Positions 7,310 through 14,892 of a stretch of DNA of 22,224 nt are shown here, in pieces. Position 1 is the first letter of the stretch; each line of letters begins with the position of its first letter. The stretch is from Candidatus Methanomarinus sp. HR1. Its GTDB lineage: Archaea; Halobacteriota; Methanosarcinia; Methanosarcinales; Methanocomedenaceae. The notes beneath the pieces were generated by a model. It was not told the DNA's origin and did no database searches. It was given only the letters and a program-made list of their open reading frames with translations. Both the position numbers and the translations under genes were made by a program. The stretch covers positions 1 through 22,224 of the forward strand of contig MZXQ01000112.1 of NCBI GenBank assembly GCA_002926195.1. The letters are read 5' to 3'.

Positions 7310-9094
7310 TTGAATTTCATCAGCCGGATCATTGAAATCATACAAGAACTTGACCTGAAGCATGTTCAGCGGTGGGGAATACTCAGCACTATCGTTGGCG
7401 TGGTAAGTGGACTGGTTGCAATTCTTTTCTACAGCGGCCTCTTTTATTCCACGTATTATATATTAGGAGGTATAGGAGGTTACTATCCTGTAACACCTGC
7501 AGGTGATGTGGACCTGCTTACTGCGCCACCATCTCATCCCAACCGTATCCTTCTAATTATCCTTCCGGCTCTGGGAGGACTTCTTGCAGGATATATAGTA
7601 TACCGTTTTGCTCCCGAAGCCGAAGGGCATGGGACTGATTCAGTAATAGAATCATATCATAACAAACGGGGTATCATACGGGACCGCGTACCCTTTATCA
7701 AAGCTATTACTACCATGATAACCATCGGCTCTGGCGGCAGTGCAGGTAGGGAAGGACCCATAGCCCACATTTCTGCAGGATTCGGATCTATTCTTGCAAA
7801 CAAGCTTAAACTGAATGACAGGGACAGACGCATGCTTGTTATTTGCGGTATGGCAGCAGGTATAGGTTGTATATTCAAGGCACCTCTTGGTGGCGCTATT
7901 TTTGCTACCGAAGTGCTGTACAGGCAGGGTTCCGAATCAGAAGGAATAGTCCCTGCCTTTATATCATCCACTATTGCATATTCCATATTCTGTACAGTAT
8001 TCAACTGGGATCCTTTATTCAGCATGCCTGATTACCAGTTCACCCATCCGATCGGACTTTTCTTTTATGCACTGCTTGGAGTAGCTTGTGCAGCTATAGG
8101 CATCCTGTACATCCATGTGTTCTATGGATTAAGGAATCGTTTCAGTAAACTTGCCATACCCAGGCATATCAAACCTGCCATTGGCGGTTTAATGCTCGGT
8201 ATTATGGCATTCTTTATACCAGAAAGTCTGGGTGTAGGATACGGACTGATACAGCAGGCAATAAATCAAGAACTGGCACTTACAGCAGGACTGATGCTGC
8301 TTTTGATATTTGCTAAAATAATGGCTACTTCATTCACCATTAGTAGTGGAGGAAGTGGTGGTGTATTTGGTCCTACTCTCGTGATCGGTGCTATGCTTGG
8401 TGGATTTTTAGGTCTTACTTTTCATACTCTATTTCCCACCATTGTTACTGAATATGCAACATTTGTCTTAGTAGGAATGGCAGCACTGCTGGCATGTGTA
8501 GCAAAAACACCACTTGCAGCTATAATAATGGTATCTGAACTTACCGGTAACTATCATCTGCTACCGCCATTAATGCTGGCATCTACACTGGCCTTTGTAA
8601 TATCCGGCAAATGGACTATATATGAAAAGCAGGTACAAACCAGGATGGATTCCACTGCCCACCGCAGAGAAATGACCATAGATGTCCTGGAATTGATCCA
8701 GGTTAAGGATGCAATGAGCACAGATATTATCACAGTGGACCCGGCAACACAAGTTCCAACAGTACTTAACCTTGTCCATAAATACGGTCATGTCGGATAT
8801 CCTGTACTTGATAATATGAAACTGGTAGGTGTGGTAACCTTTGAGGATGCAGAAAAAGTGCCTTCTGATGAAAGGGAAAATATACGGGTTGAAGATATTA
8901 TGACCACTTCAGTAGTAGTGACCTATGAAGATGAGAGCCTGGAAGATGCATTAAAGAAACTACTTGATAACGGGATAGGGCGGCTACCTGTAGTGGACCG
9001 GGAAGATCCTACAAAATTATTAGGACTGCTAACTAAGTTTGATATTATCAGGGTACATGCACAGTTGAGTTCAAAATTGTGTAGAATACATTGA
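7310..9094 (+). CDS. ClC-type chloride channel/antiporter with C-terminal CBS pair
   Basis: The 594-residue protein is a membrane ClC transporter (about residues 20-435) followed by two cytoplasmic CBS domains (about 462-518 and 527-585). The selectivity-filter signatures are GSGGSAGREGP (140-150), whose Glu148 is the gating glutamate, and GGSGGVFGP (347-355). A glutamate in IFATEVLY (Glu201) lies near the internal proton-glutamate position of exchanger-type ClCs, so H+/Cl- antiport is possible but not proven. CBS pairs commonly sense adenine nucleotides. The TTG start at 7310 has an AGGGG ribosome site 7 bases upstream. It probably moves chloride across the cytoplasmic membrane for pH or volume homeostasis. 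A separate CBS-pair gene converges on it. Confidence 0.93.
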   Translation: MNFISRIIEIIQELDLKHVQRWGILSTIVGVVSGLVAILFYSGLFYSTYYILGGIGGYYPVTPAGDVDLLTAPPSHPNRILLIILPALGGLLAGYIVYRFAPEAEGHGTDSVIESYHNKRGIIRDRVPFIKAITTMITIGSGGSAGREGPIAHISAGFGSILANKLKLNDRDRRMLVICGMAAGIGCIFKAPLGGAIFATEVLYRQGSESEGIVPAFISSTIAYSIFCTVFNWDPLFSMPDYQFTHPIGLFFYALLGVACAAIGILYIHVFYGLRNRFSKLAIPRHIKPAIGGLMLGIMAFFIPESLGVGYGLIQQAINQELALTAGLMLLLIFAKIMATSFTISSGGSGGVFGPTLVIGAMLGGFLGLTFHTLFPTIVTEYATFVLVGMAALLACVAKTPLAAIIMVSELTGNYHLLPPLMLASTLAFVISGKWTIYEKQVQTRMDSTAHRREMTIDVLELIQVKDAMSTDIITVDPATQVPTVLNLVHKYGHVGYPVLDNMKLVGVVTFEDAEKVPSDERENIRVEDIMTTSVVVTYEDESLEDALKKLLDNGIGRLPVVDREDPTKLLGLLTKFDIIRVHAQLSSKLCRIH

Positions 9095-9104
9095 GAATTT
9101 CCTT

Positions 9105-9125
9105 ACTTAGTCGCAGTTTCTAAGT
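9105..9125. terminator. Small hairpin between convergent clcA and CBS genes
   Basis: ACTTAG (9105-9110) pairs with CTAAGT (9120-9125) over a 9-base loop in the 50-base gap between the two 3' ends. The stem is short and no clear T run follows, so it is only a candidate shared terminator. Confidence 0.3.
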
Positions 9126-9144
9126 TTGCGTGAAGTATAGTGTG

Positions 9145-9543
9145 TTACTTAACCTTACTAATGATATCGCTGGCACTAAGTATTCCAACAGGACGATATG
9201 ACGCACCGACACCTGGCTCTGAAAGAACAAGTAATCTATGGATGCCTTTTTTCTTCATTATTTCAGCCGTTTCTTTCAATGATGTAGAGGGTTTGACTGA
9301 CTGGACTTCATAGTTCATAATGTCCTCAACAGTAGTATCCATTAAGGATTCATCCAGAATGATTTTTAACATATCCATTTCAGCGATCATACCCATAACT
9401 TCACCGTTCTCATCAATAACCGCTATGCTAGAAACATTCTGTTTAGCCATTATCTTAGCTACTTCCATAGCAGGATAGTCTATTGGTACGGAAATTACAC
9501 CTCTTGTCATAACGTCTTTTACAGTCAATTCGCTTAATGTCAT
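9145..9543 (-). CDS. CBS-domain pair protein
   Basis: The 132-residue soluble protein consists almost entirely of two CBS motifs (about residues 7-60 and 70-131), each opening with a V-x-DIM/DVMT helix and followed by the usual strand-helix pattern (SSIAVIDENGEVMGMI; HRLLVL then PVGILSASDI). Such stand-alone CBS pairs bind AMP, ATP, SAM or similar ligands and regulate partners; the ligand cannot be read from sequence. It converges on the ClC gene, which carries its own CBS pair. Its promoter must lie in the 159-base divergent gap shared with the pyrD unit (9544-9702). The product is probably cytosolic. Confidence 0.9.
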   Translation of the reverse strand: MTLSELTVKDVMTRGVISVPIDYPAMEVAKIMAKQNVSSIAVIDENGEVMGMIAEMDMLKIILDESLMDTTVEDIMNYEVQSVKPSTSLKETAEIMKKKGIHRLLVLSEPGVGASYRPVGILSASDIISKVK

Positions 9544-9702
9544 ATTTTATTCGCTTCCAATGAATGCATTATGAATTAGTAGGATAAAAAGCTATTTGAT
9601 TTTTCTACATATATTCAATGATGTAAATAATTATCAGGTATGTACAGGTATCTAAATACATAAGTAATATCAAAACCTTTCAACAAATTCAGGTGTTCTT
9701 TA

Positions 9703-9855
9703 ATGCAGACAAATATCTTTAGTTCAGGGAATATTGGTAAATCAATACGTTTAGAGCGTATCTTCAACAGGGTAACGGGGAATGCTATAATAATTCCAAT
9801 GGATCATGGAGTGGGTGCAGGACCGATCAAAGGATTAACAGTTGATGAAGTATGA
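9703..9855 (+). pseudogene. N-terminal stub of a DhnA-type aldolase / ADH synthase gene, coupled to pyrD
   Basis: ATG at 9703, preceded by AGGTG (9691-9695), opens a 50-codon frame ending in TGA at 9853-9855. The peptide contains GKSIRLERIFNRVTG and then AIIIPMDHGVGAGPIKGL. This is the conserved N-terminus of archaeal class I aldolase-like enzymes: fructose-bisphosphate aldolase/phosphatase relatives and 2-amino-3,7-dideoxy-threo-hept-6-ulosonate (ADH) synthase. Those enzymes are normally about 260-270 residues; here similarity ends after GPIKGL and the frame stops five codons later. The stop overlaps the pyrD start as ATGA. The start, ribosome site and spacing are intact, so the stub may still be translated as a leader that feeds ribosomes to pyrD. 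The rest of the enzyme is absent from the window. Confidence 0.75.
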
Positions 9856-10766
9856 CCTATCCCGAACTTTCTATTGAACTTACCGGACTTGAGATGAATA
9901 ATCCCACAATATTGGCGGCAGGAATACTTGGTACAACCGGAGCATCATTAAAACGAATTGCAAGTGCAGGTGCTGGTGCAGTAGTCACAAAGTCCATAGG
10001 TGCCATACCAGAGCAGGGACATCCTAACCCAAGCCTGGTTGCACTTGAGTGCGGGCTGTTGAATGCTATGGGACTCCCTAACCCGTCCTATAAGGAATTT
10101 AATGATGAATTAATGACTGCTAAAGAAGGAGACATCCCTGTAATAGTCAGTATCTTCGGTAGCTGTTGTGAAGAGTTCTGTGAAATAATTGAAGGACTTG
10201 AAGGTGCAGATGCTTTTGAGCTAAACCTGAGCTGTCCGCATTCTCAACAGTACGGTGCTGCAGTAGGTACTGATCCTGTACTGGTGGAAAAGATCACAAG
10301 AGCTGCTAAAACTACTGCCAGTGTACCTATATGGGTCAAACTTACACCAAATGTCACAGATATTGTTACAATAGGAGAAGCCGCGTCCAGAGGTGGTGCA
10401 GATGCTGTGGTCGCTATTAATACGATCAGGGGCATGGCTATAGATATTTACAGTGGTTATCCTATATTGGGTAACCTGTACGGTGGTCTTTCAGGTGCTG
10501 CTATACGCCCTGTTGCTGTGAAATGTATCCATGACCTTTACAGAGCACTGGATATTCCTGTAATAGGTGTAGGTGGAGTAAGTAGGTGGCAGGATGCAGT
10601 TGAGATGATGATGGCAGGAGCCTCTGCCGTGCAGATAGGTTCTGCCATATATGACAATTTTACCGTATTTAGTGAAATAAACGAAGCGTTTTTGACATAT
10701 CTCATATCCAGGGATCTTATCATTGATGATATTATCGGACTTGCACACAGGAGGGTGGAACAATGA
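9852..10766 (+). CDS. pyrD: Dihydroorotate dehydrogenase, catalytic subunit (class 1B)
   Basis: PyrD oxidises dihydroorotate to orotate with FMN. The 304-residue barrel has TKSIG (46-50), the GLLNAMGLPNPSY substrate/FMN region (68-80), NLSCPHS with the class-1-type catalytic Cys128, VKLTPNV (about 162-168) and the C-terminal phosphate-binding GVGGVSRWQDAVEMMMAGA. Cys rather than Ser as catalytic base plus an adjacent pyrK identifies the heterotetrameric 1B type, which passes electrons to NAD+ through PyrK. The start ATG overlaps the stop of the preceding aldolase stub by 4 bases, and no independent ribosome site is clear, so expression probably depends on that upstream frame. The end overlaps pyrK by 4 bases. 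Confidence 0.95.
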   Translation: MTYPELSIELTGLEMNNPTILAAGILGTTGASLKRIASAGAGAVVTKSIGAIPEQGHPNPSLVALECGLLNAMGLPNPSYKEFNDELMTAKEGDIPVIVSIFGSCCEEFCEIIEGLEGADAFELNLSCPHSQQYGAAVGTDPVLVEKITRAAKTTASVPIWVKLTPNVTDIVTIGEAASRGGADAVVAINTIRGMAIDIYSGYPILGNLYGGLSGAAIRPVAVKCIHDLYRALDIPVIGVGGVSRWQDAVEMMMAGASAVQIGSAIYDNFTVFSEINEAFLTYLISRDLIIDDIIGLAHRRVEQ

Positions 10767-11533
10767 TACCTGTAAATGCAATTATAAAAGAGGTCATTAA
10801 AGAAACTCCAACAATCAGTACCCTTAAGTTTGACATTAAACCTGATGCCATACCAGGCCAGTTTGTCATGGTATGGATAAGGGGTGTGGATGAGATCCCT
10901 ATGGCACTATCGCATCCGAACGGTATAACTGTACAGAATGTAGGGGATGCTTCTGAAACATTGTCTAATATGGAACCCGGTGATAGTATTGGGTTAAGAG
11001 GTCCGTTTGGGAATGGTTTTGAATTGTCGGGACAGCGAATAATGATAATTGCAGGTGGTGTGGGTGCTGCGCCTCTATTGCCTCTGGCACATCAACTACG
11101 ATTAAAAGGCACAAAAATATCAATATTATTAGGGGCTAAAACATCAAAAGAACTGCTATTTGAAGAGCAATTTAGCAGATCAGGTGAAATAAATGTTGCT
11201 ACTGATGATGGAAGTAAAGGGTATCATGGAGTTATTACAGGCCTGATGGATACATACGATCTAAATAGTTTTGATATGTTCTATGTATGCGGCCCTGAGA
11301 TGATGATGCGAGCAGTACTGGACATGCTGCATACGAACAGTCTTGAAAGTATATCGCAGTTCAGTCTTCACAGGTATTTCAAGTGCGGGATAGGAGTATG
11401 TGGGTCATGCACTATTGACCCGTCAGGGCTTCGTGTCTGTAAGGACGGACCAGTATTTTGTGGAAATATACTCCTTAATAGTGAACTTGGAAAATATCAT
11501 AGGGATGTAACCGGAAAAAAGATAATGTTTTAA
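10763..11533 (+). CDS. pyrK: Dihydroorotate dehydrogenase electron-transfer subunit
   Basis: PyrK carries FAD and a [2Fe-2S] cluster and relays electrons from PyrD to NAD+. The 256-residue protein has a ferredoxin-reductase-like FAD domain (about 1-88, with a flavin-binding segment PMALS at 46-50), an NAD-binding region beginning IIAGGVGAAPLLPLA (95-109) and CGPEMM (176-181). The cluster ligands are C208, C213, C216 and C226 in CGIGVCGSC and VCKDGPVF. All four ligands are present. It shares ATGA with the end of pyrD, the usual sign of coupled subunits. Length is normal for the family. Confidence 0.95.
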   Translation: MIPVNAIIKEVIKETPTISTLKFDIKPDAIPGQFVMVWIRGVDEIPMALSHPNGITVQNVGDASETLSNMEPGDSIGLRGPFGNGFELSGQRIMIIAGGVGAAPLLPLAHQLRLKGTKISILLGAKTSKELLFEEQFSRSGEINVATDDGSKGYHGVITGLMDTYDLNSFDMFYVCGPEMMMRAVLDMLHTNSLESISQFSLHRYFKCGIGVCGSCTIDPSGLRVCKDGPVFCGNILLNSELGKYHRDVTGKKIMF

Positions 11534-11559
11534 GTAATTCGATACATTTACGAGATAAT

Positions 11560-12306
11560 ATGATAGGTAGATTCAAATACCATGATAAGGTATTTTTCGG
11601 TACGATACAGGATGATAGAGTAGTGGTGGAAAAGACTCTATACTGTGATACGTTCTCTATCGATGAGTTGCAGGTATTGACACCCTCAATTCCAAGTAAG
11701 ATCATCTGCGTGGGATTGAATTATGTAGACCATGCCAGGGAACTGAATATGACGATGCCTGATCACCCTATATTGTTCTTAAAACCTAATTCAAGTGTGA
11801 TAGGAGATGGTGACAGGATCATATATCCAAATGAAGTGGAACAGGTGGACTATGAAGCAGAACTGGCAGTGGTAATAGGTAAACGATGCAGGAACGTGCC
11901 AGCTGACCGGGCCATGGATGTAATACTGGGATATACCTGTTTTAATGATGTTACGGCCCGTGATATCCAGAAGATTGACACGCAGTGGACCAGAGCAAAG
12001 AGCTATGATACTTTTGCACCATTTGGCCCGTATATAGCCCAGCCTTCTGATATCGATATATCAGATTTGTTTATCCGCTCCAGAGTGAACGGAAAAGTTA
12101 AACAGGATTCCAATGTCAATAATATGATCTTTGATGTTCCTGTTCTTATAGAGTTTATTTCTCATGTTATGACACTGGAAAAAGGTGATATTATTGCTAC
12201 CGGAACCCCGGAGGGTGTAGGCGAGATGCTTCCTGGTGATACGGTTGAAATAGAGATTGAAGGCATTGGTATTTTAAAAAACCAGGTCATTAAGGACAGT
12301 CTTTAA
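11560..12306 (+). CDS. Fumarylacetoacetate hydrolase (FAH) family protein
   Basis: The 248-residue protein belongs to the FAH superfamily (acylpyruvases, 2-oxo-hept-3-ene-dioate isomerase/decarboxylases, oxaloacetate tautomerases). Conserved blocks are GLNYVDHA (52-59), FLKPNSS (73-79), YEAELAVVIG with metal ligands E99 and E101, FNDVTARD with D130, RAKSYDTFAPFGPYI (145-159) and the C-terminal TGTPEGVG. The metal site is intact, so it should be active. The substrate cannot be read from the sequence; a 2-oxo acid such as acylpyruvate or oxaloacetate is likely. It follows pyrK by 26 bases and is probably the last gene of that unit, though no direct link to pyrimidine synthesis is known to me. 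Its end overlaps the convergent permease gene by 4 bases. Confidence 0.9.
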   Translation: MIGRFKYHDKVFFGTIQDDRVVVEKTLYCDTFSIDELQVLTPSIPSKIICVGLNYVDHARELNMTMPDHPILFLKPNSSVIGDGDRIIYPNEVEQVDYEAELAVVIGKRCRNVPADRAMDVILGYTCFNDVTARDIQKIDTQWTRAKSYDTFAPFGPYIAQPSDIDISDLFIRSRVNGKVKQDSNVNNMIFDVPVLIEFISHVMTLEKGDIIATGTPEGVGEMLPGDTVEIEIEGIGILKNQVIKDSL

Positions 12307-13475
12307 TTCTGACTATCGGGTTCATCCTGCCCGTCATCTGCTTCTGGTAATTTTTCCTGTTCTACTATTTCTTCAGGTTCTTGTTCATCTTCAAGCTCTT
12401 CTTTATTTGGTAAATCCGACTGCGCATTTGATTCCGTTTCAACAAATGACCTGTATAATGCCAGTAAAAAACCGTATGCTGCAGGGCCTATAATAATTCC
12501 TATAGGACCTATCACAAATAAAGCTGTTGTGAAGGCTAACAGGGTTATTATCGGGTGTATCTGTCCGCTCGTCATCATAAGCTTTGGTCGAATAATATTT
12601 CCCGGAATTATATCCATGAACACCTGGCCATAAATTACAATGATTACAGCTGTCTGCCATTCACCTGTCATGAGATAATATAATGCTATGGGTACATAGA
12701 TTGTTGCAGGTCCTACGATAGGCAGCAAAGAAAAGATTGCAATCATACTGCCCCACATGGCAGGATTTGGTACTCCTATTAAAAAAAATCCAATGGCTCC
12801 TATAAAACCTCCAAGTAGACATACAAATAAAAAGACATGAAACAAACTATGATAGATATTATTCAGATTGAACAGGAACTTATTTACGGCTTCTACCCTG
12901 TTGGCAGGTACTAATTCAGTATAACTCTTCAGGATTTTATCATTATCAACGAGTATATAAAATGAGAGAAAGACTATTAGTACACATTTCATTGTAATTA
13001 TTCCGATATTGGATGCGAAACTCGTTAGACCGGTGTAAACAATATCGACTATGAACCAGACAATTGATATAATAAAATTGGATAGATCCTCACCAAAACC
13101 CTCCCTGTTAAAATATGGAATTATTGATTCAATAATATCATAACCTGGTTCCATCAAAGCTCTTATACTTTCTTCGATAGTTGCTAAATCCAATCCACTT
13201 AATTCAGCAAAAAGAACACGAAGGATATTTAAAAAAACACCAACAAAAATCAGTACTACTATAGCAATAGTTAAAAAGGCCGAAATATTCCGGTTTTTAA
13301 TCTTTGTGATCTTTCTCAGGGTCTTATCAAGCGGGTATAATATGTATGCAAGGAATAAACTTAATATGATCACATCTACAAACAACCATGTAAGATGAGA
13401 TACAATAAGAATTGCAGTAAGGGCTACAATACCTGAAATTATTATAAAAGTGACCCGGTTGATATTACTGATCAT
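12303..13475 (-). CDS. AI-2E family permease (PerM/YdiK type)
   Basis: The 390-residue integral membrane protein has about eight hydrophobic segments: two near the N-terminus, one or two around 60-90, and a dense set from about 150 to 345. The conserved C-terminal half includes the LLPIVGPATIYVP and GNIIRPKLMM patterns typical of the family. Members have been linked to autoinducer-2 export, Na+/H+ exchange and other efflux, so no substrate is assigned. The last 40 residues are a strongly acidic, Glu/Asp/Gln-rich cytoplasmic tail (for example NKEELEDEQEPEEIVEQE), an addition not required by the family core. It overlaps the FAH gene tail to tail by 4 bases. Confidence 0.85.
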   Translation of the reverse strand: MISNINRVTFIIISGIVALTAILIVSHLTWLFVDVIILSLFLAYILYPLDKTLRKITKIKNRNISAFLTIAIVVLIFVGVFLNILRVLFAELSGLDLATIEESIRALMEPGYDIIESIIPYFNREGFGEDLSNFIISIVWFIVDIVYTGLTSFASNIGIITMKCVLIVFLSFYILVDNDKILKSYTELVPANRVEAVNKFLFNLNNIYHSLFHVFLFVCLLGGFIGAIGFFLIGVPNPAMWGSMIAIFSLLPIVGPATIYVPIALYYLMTGEWQTAVIIVIYGQVFMDIIPGNIIRPKLMMTSGQIHPIITLLAFTTALFVIGPIGIIIGPAAYGFLLALYRSFVETESNAQSDLPNKEELEDEQEPEEIVEQEKLPEADDGQDEPDSQN

Positions 13476-13572
13476 TTTGGTTACATTGTATTACATAGTT
13501 ATAAACTTTGTTGAAGCACTTAACCAACGGTAGATATGAATAATCTAATTTCATACACCTTTTCGATGCCCT

Positions 13573-13596
13573 CGGACTTTAGCGCAGCGAAATCCG
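13573..13596. terminator. Imperfect hairpin downstream of the histone gene
   Basis: CGGACTTT (13573-13580) pairs with AAATCCG (13590-13596), with one bulged C and a 9-base loop. It sits just after the histone stop on the minus strand and upstream of the permease. It could be the histone gene terminator; the role is inferred from position. Confidence 0.35.
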
Positions 13597-13619
13597 AAAT
13601 CCTTGACTCAAACCGTAAA

Positions 13620-13838
13620 TTACTGTTCCATCTGTTGTAAGGCCTCTTCAATATCCACGCCTTTAACCGTAGTTCTCTTAGCATGATTAGCCAGACGAAT
13701 AGCTCTGGCAGCTATATCAATGCCATATTCTTCCAGATGCTTTGCCAGTGCTTCACTGCCGCTGACGCTAACTCTTTCGGCTCCTGCTGCTCTGATCAGA
13801 CGCTCTATCGGTGCTGTTGGAATTATCTTATCTTTCAT
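13620..13838 (-). CDS. Archaeal histone
   Basis: The 72-residue protein is a single histone fold of the HMf type: helix 1 (PTAPIERLIRAAG), the RVS turn, the long central helix (SEALAKHLEEYGIDIAARAI), then AKRTTVKGVDIEEAL forming the last loop and helix. Length and motif order match euryarchaeal histones that wrap DNA as dimers and longer stacks. A strong AAGGAGG ribosome site (13847-13853, minus strand) lies 8 bases before the ATG, consistent with high expression. A TATA-like TTTTAAATA on the minus strand (13906-13914) lies about 70 bases upstream and is a plausible promoter. It is monocistronic as far as the window shows. Confidence 0.96.
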   Translation of the reverse strand: MKDKIIPTAPIERLIRAAGAERVSVSGSEALAKHLEEYGIDIAARAIRLANHAKRTTVKGVDIEEALQQMEQ

Positions 13839-13930
13839 AGGTATATCCTCCTTACTTATAATTTCAATAAAACTCTTAATTCCTTCACAGTTTTGTAATT
13901 GAATCTATTTAAAACTTATGAATAAAAAAC

Positions 13931-13986
13931 AAAATCCCCCATTCAGCCGGATTTTCTTGAGTATATCAAGTTATACTTAATATACT
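13931..13986. terminator. Double hairpin downstream of ubiA (candidate terminator)
   Basis: AAAATCC (13931-13937) pairs with GGATTTT (13949-13955) across an 11-base loop. Next to it AGTATATCAAGT (13960-13971) pairs with ACTTAATATACT (13975-13986), 11 of 12 positions, around a 3-base loop. It lies 24 bases beyond the ubiA stop, so it probably ends the ribD2-nadA-ubiA transcript. Its sequence resembles the element at 1035-1147 (see findings). Confidence 0.5.
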
Positions 13987-14010
13987 AAAATAAAGGTTTT
14001 ATCATAGCAA

Positions 14011-14892
14011 TTATACTATAGTACCCACAACAAACCCCAGTAAAGCTAAAAACATAGCCATCTTAAGTAGTTTTGAAGATTTTTTTGCATTATTTTTAAG
14101 CAGCAGCTCATTGATAGATATTAAGAATAATATATCGGCCCCGAAGATCAAAATAAGGTAGGACGCACCAAAGGCATTATGTAAATTAATAATAAAAGGC
14201 AGCGGACTTAACGTCACAGCAATTAGTCCAATTACTGCTGCCGCCCTTTTAGCCTTATCTTCACCAATTTTAATTGGAAGTGTCATGGCTCCTGCTTTGA
14301 GGTCACCTTCCATATCCTCGATATCTTTCACAATCTCCCTTGCCAGAGTAGCCAGACCTGCCAGAAGGAATAATATCACAACAGACTGGATACCAGCACC
14401 TTCGAATATCTCAAGTGCACTCCCGAAAAGAAAAGTGGATCCGCTCAGATAACCCACTGCAATATTGCCTATCAGTACTGTCTGTTTTAGGATGTATGCA
14501 TATAGAAACAACAGGATAGAGTTGAATATTGCAAGGAATAAACAAGCAGGTCCAAGCCAGTGTGAAAGTATAATGCCTGTGCAAAATAAGATTATTGCAG
14601 TAATGAAAGCAGACGTCTGGCTGATCCTGCCAGATGGTATAGGACGCCCGGGACGGTTCACACGGTCGATCTTAAGATCAAAATAGTCATTTATTGCATT
14701 ACCAGCTCCGGTTATTAAAAATACTGCAAGAAAAACAATAAAAGGTTCATGCATTATTTGAACCTGTATCGTTTCAGGCAGTGCCATATAAGCTATCAAA
14801 GTTCCAGCTACAGCCGCTGATCCGGCCATAGCACAATTGACCCATCTGATCAGTTCAAATACTGTAGAAATTGATTGCAATGGATTTCGCAT
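14011..14892 (-). CDS. ubiA: Digeranylgeranylglyceryl phosphate synthase (UbiA family)
   Basis: This membrane prenyltransferase attaches the second geranylgeranyl chain to geranylgeranylglyceryl phosphate, making the diether core of archaeal lipids. Numbered from a TTG at 14895, the first Asp-rich motif is NAINDYFDLKID (66-77, with D70, D73 and D77), followed by RPGRPIPSGRIS. The second motif is DIEDMEGD (191-198, with D191, D194, D198). About eight hydrophobic helices surround these. I prefer the ATG at 14892, giving 293 residues: it shares one base with the nadA stop (TGATG) and is preceded by GGGGTGAT, a near-perfect archaeal ribosome site. The DGGGPS call over other UbiA enzymes rests on the RPGRPIPSG motif and the archaeal setting. 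Confidence 0.92.
   Translation of the reverse strand: MRNPLQSISTVFELIRWVNCAMAGSAAVAGTLIAYMALPETIQVQIMHEPFIVFLAVFLITGAGNAINDYFDLKIDRVNRPGRPIPSGRISQTSAFITAIILFCTGIILSHWLGPACLFLAIFNSILLFLYAYILKQTVLIGNIAVGYLSGSTFLFGSALEIFEGAGIQSVVILFLLAGLATLAREIVKDIEDMEGDLKAGAMTLPIKIGEDKAKRAAAVIGLIAVTLSPLPFIINLHNAFGASYLILIFGADILFLISINELLLKNNAKKSSKLLKMAMFLALLGFVVGTIV

Noticed and set aside
9703..10766. A frameshifted fusion of the aldolase stub with pyrD
   Set aside because: PyrD has its normal complete N-terminus after its own ATG, so the stub adds nothing to it; overlap of stop and start fits coupling, not fusion.
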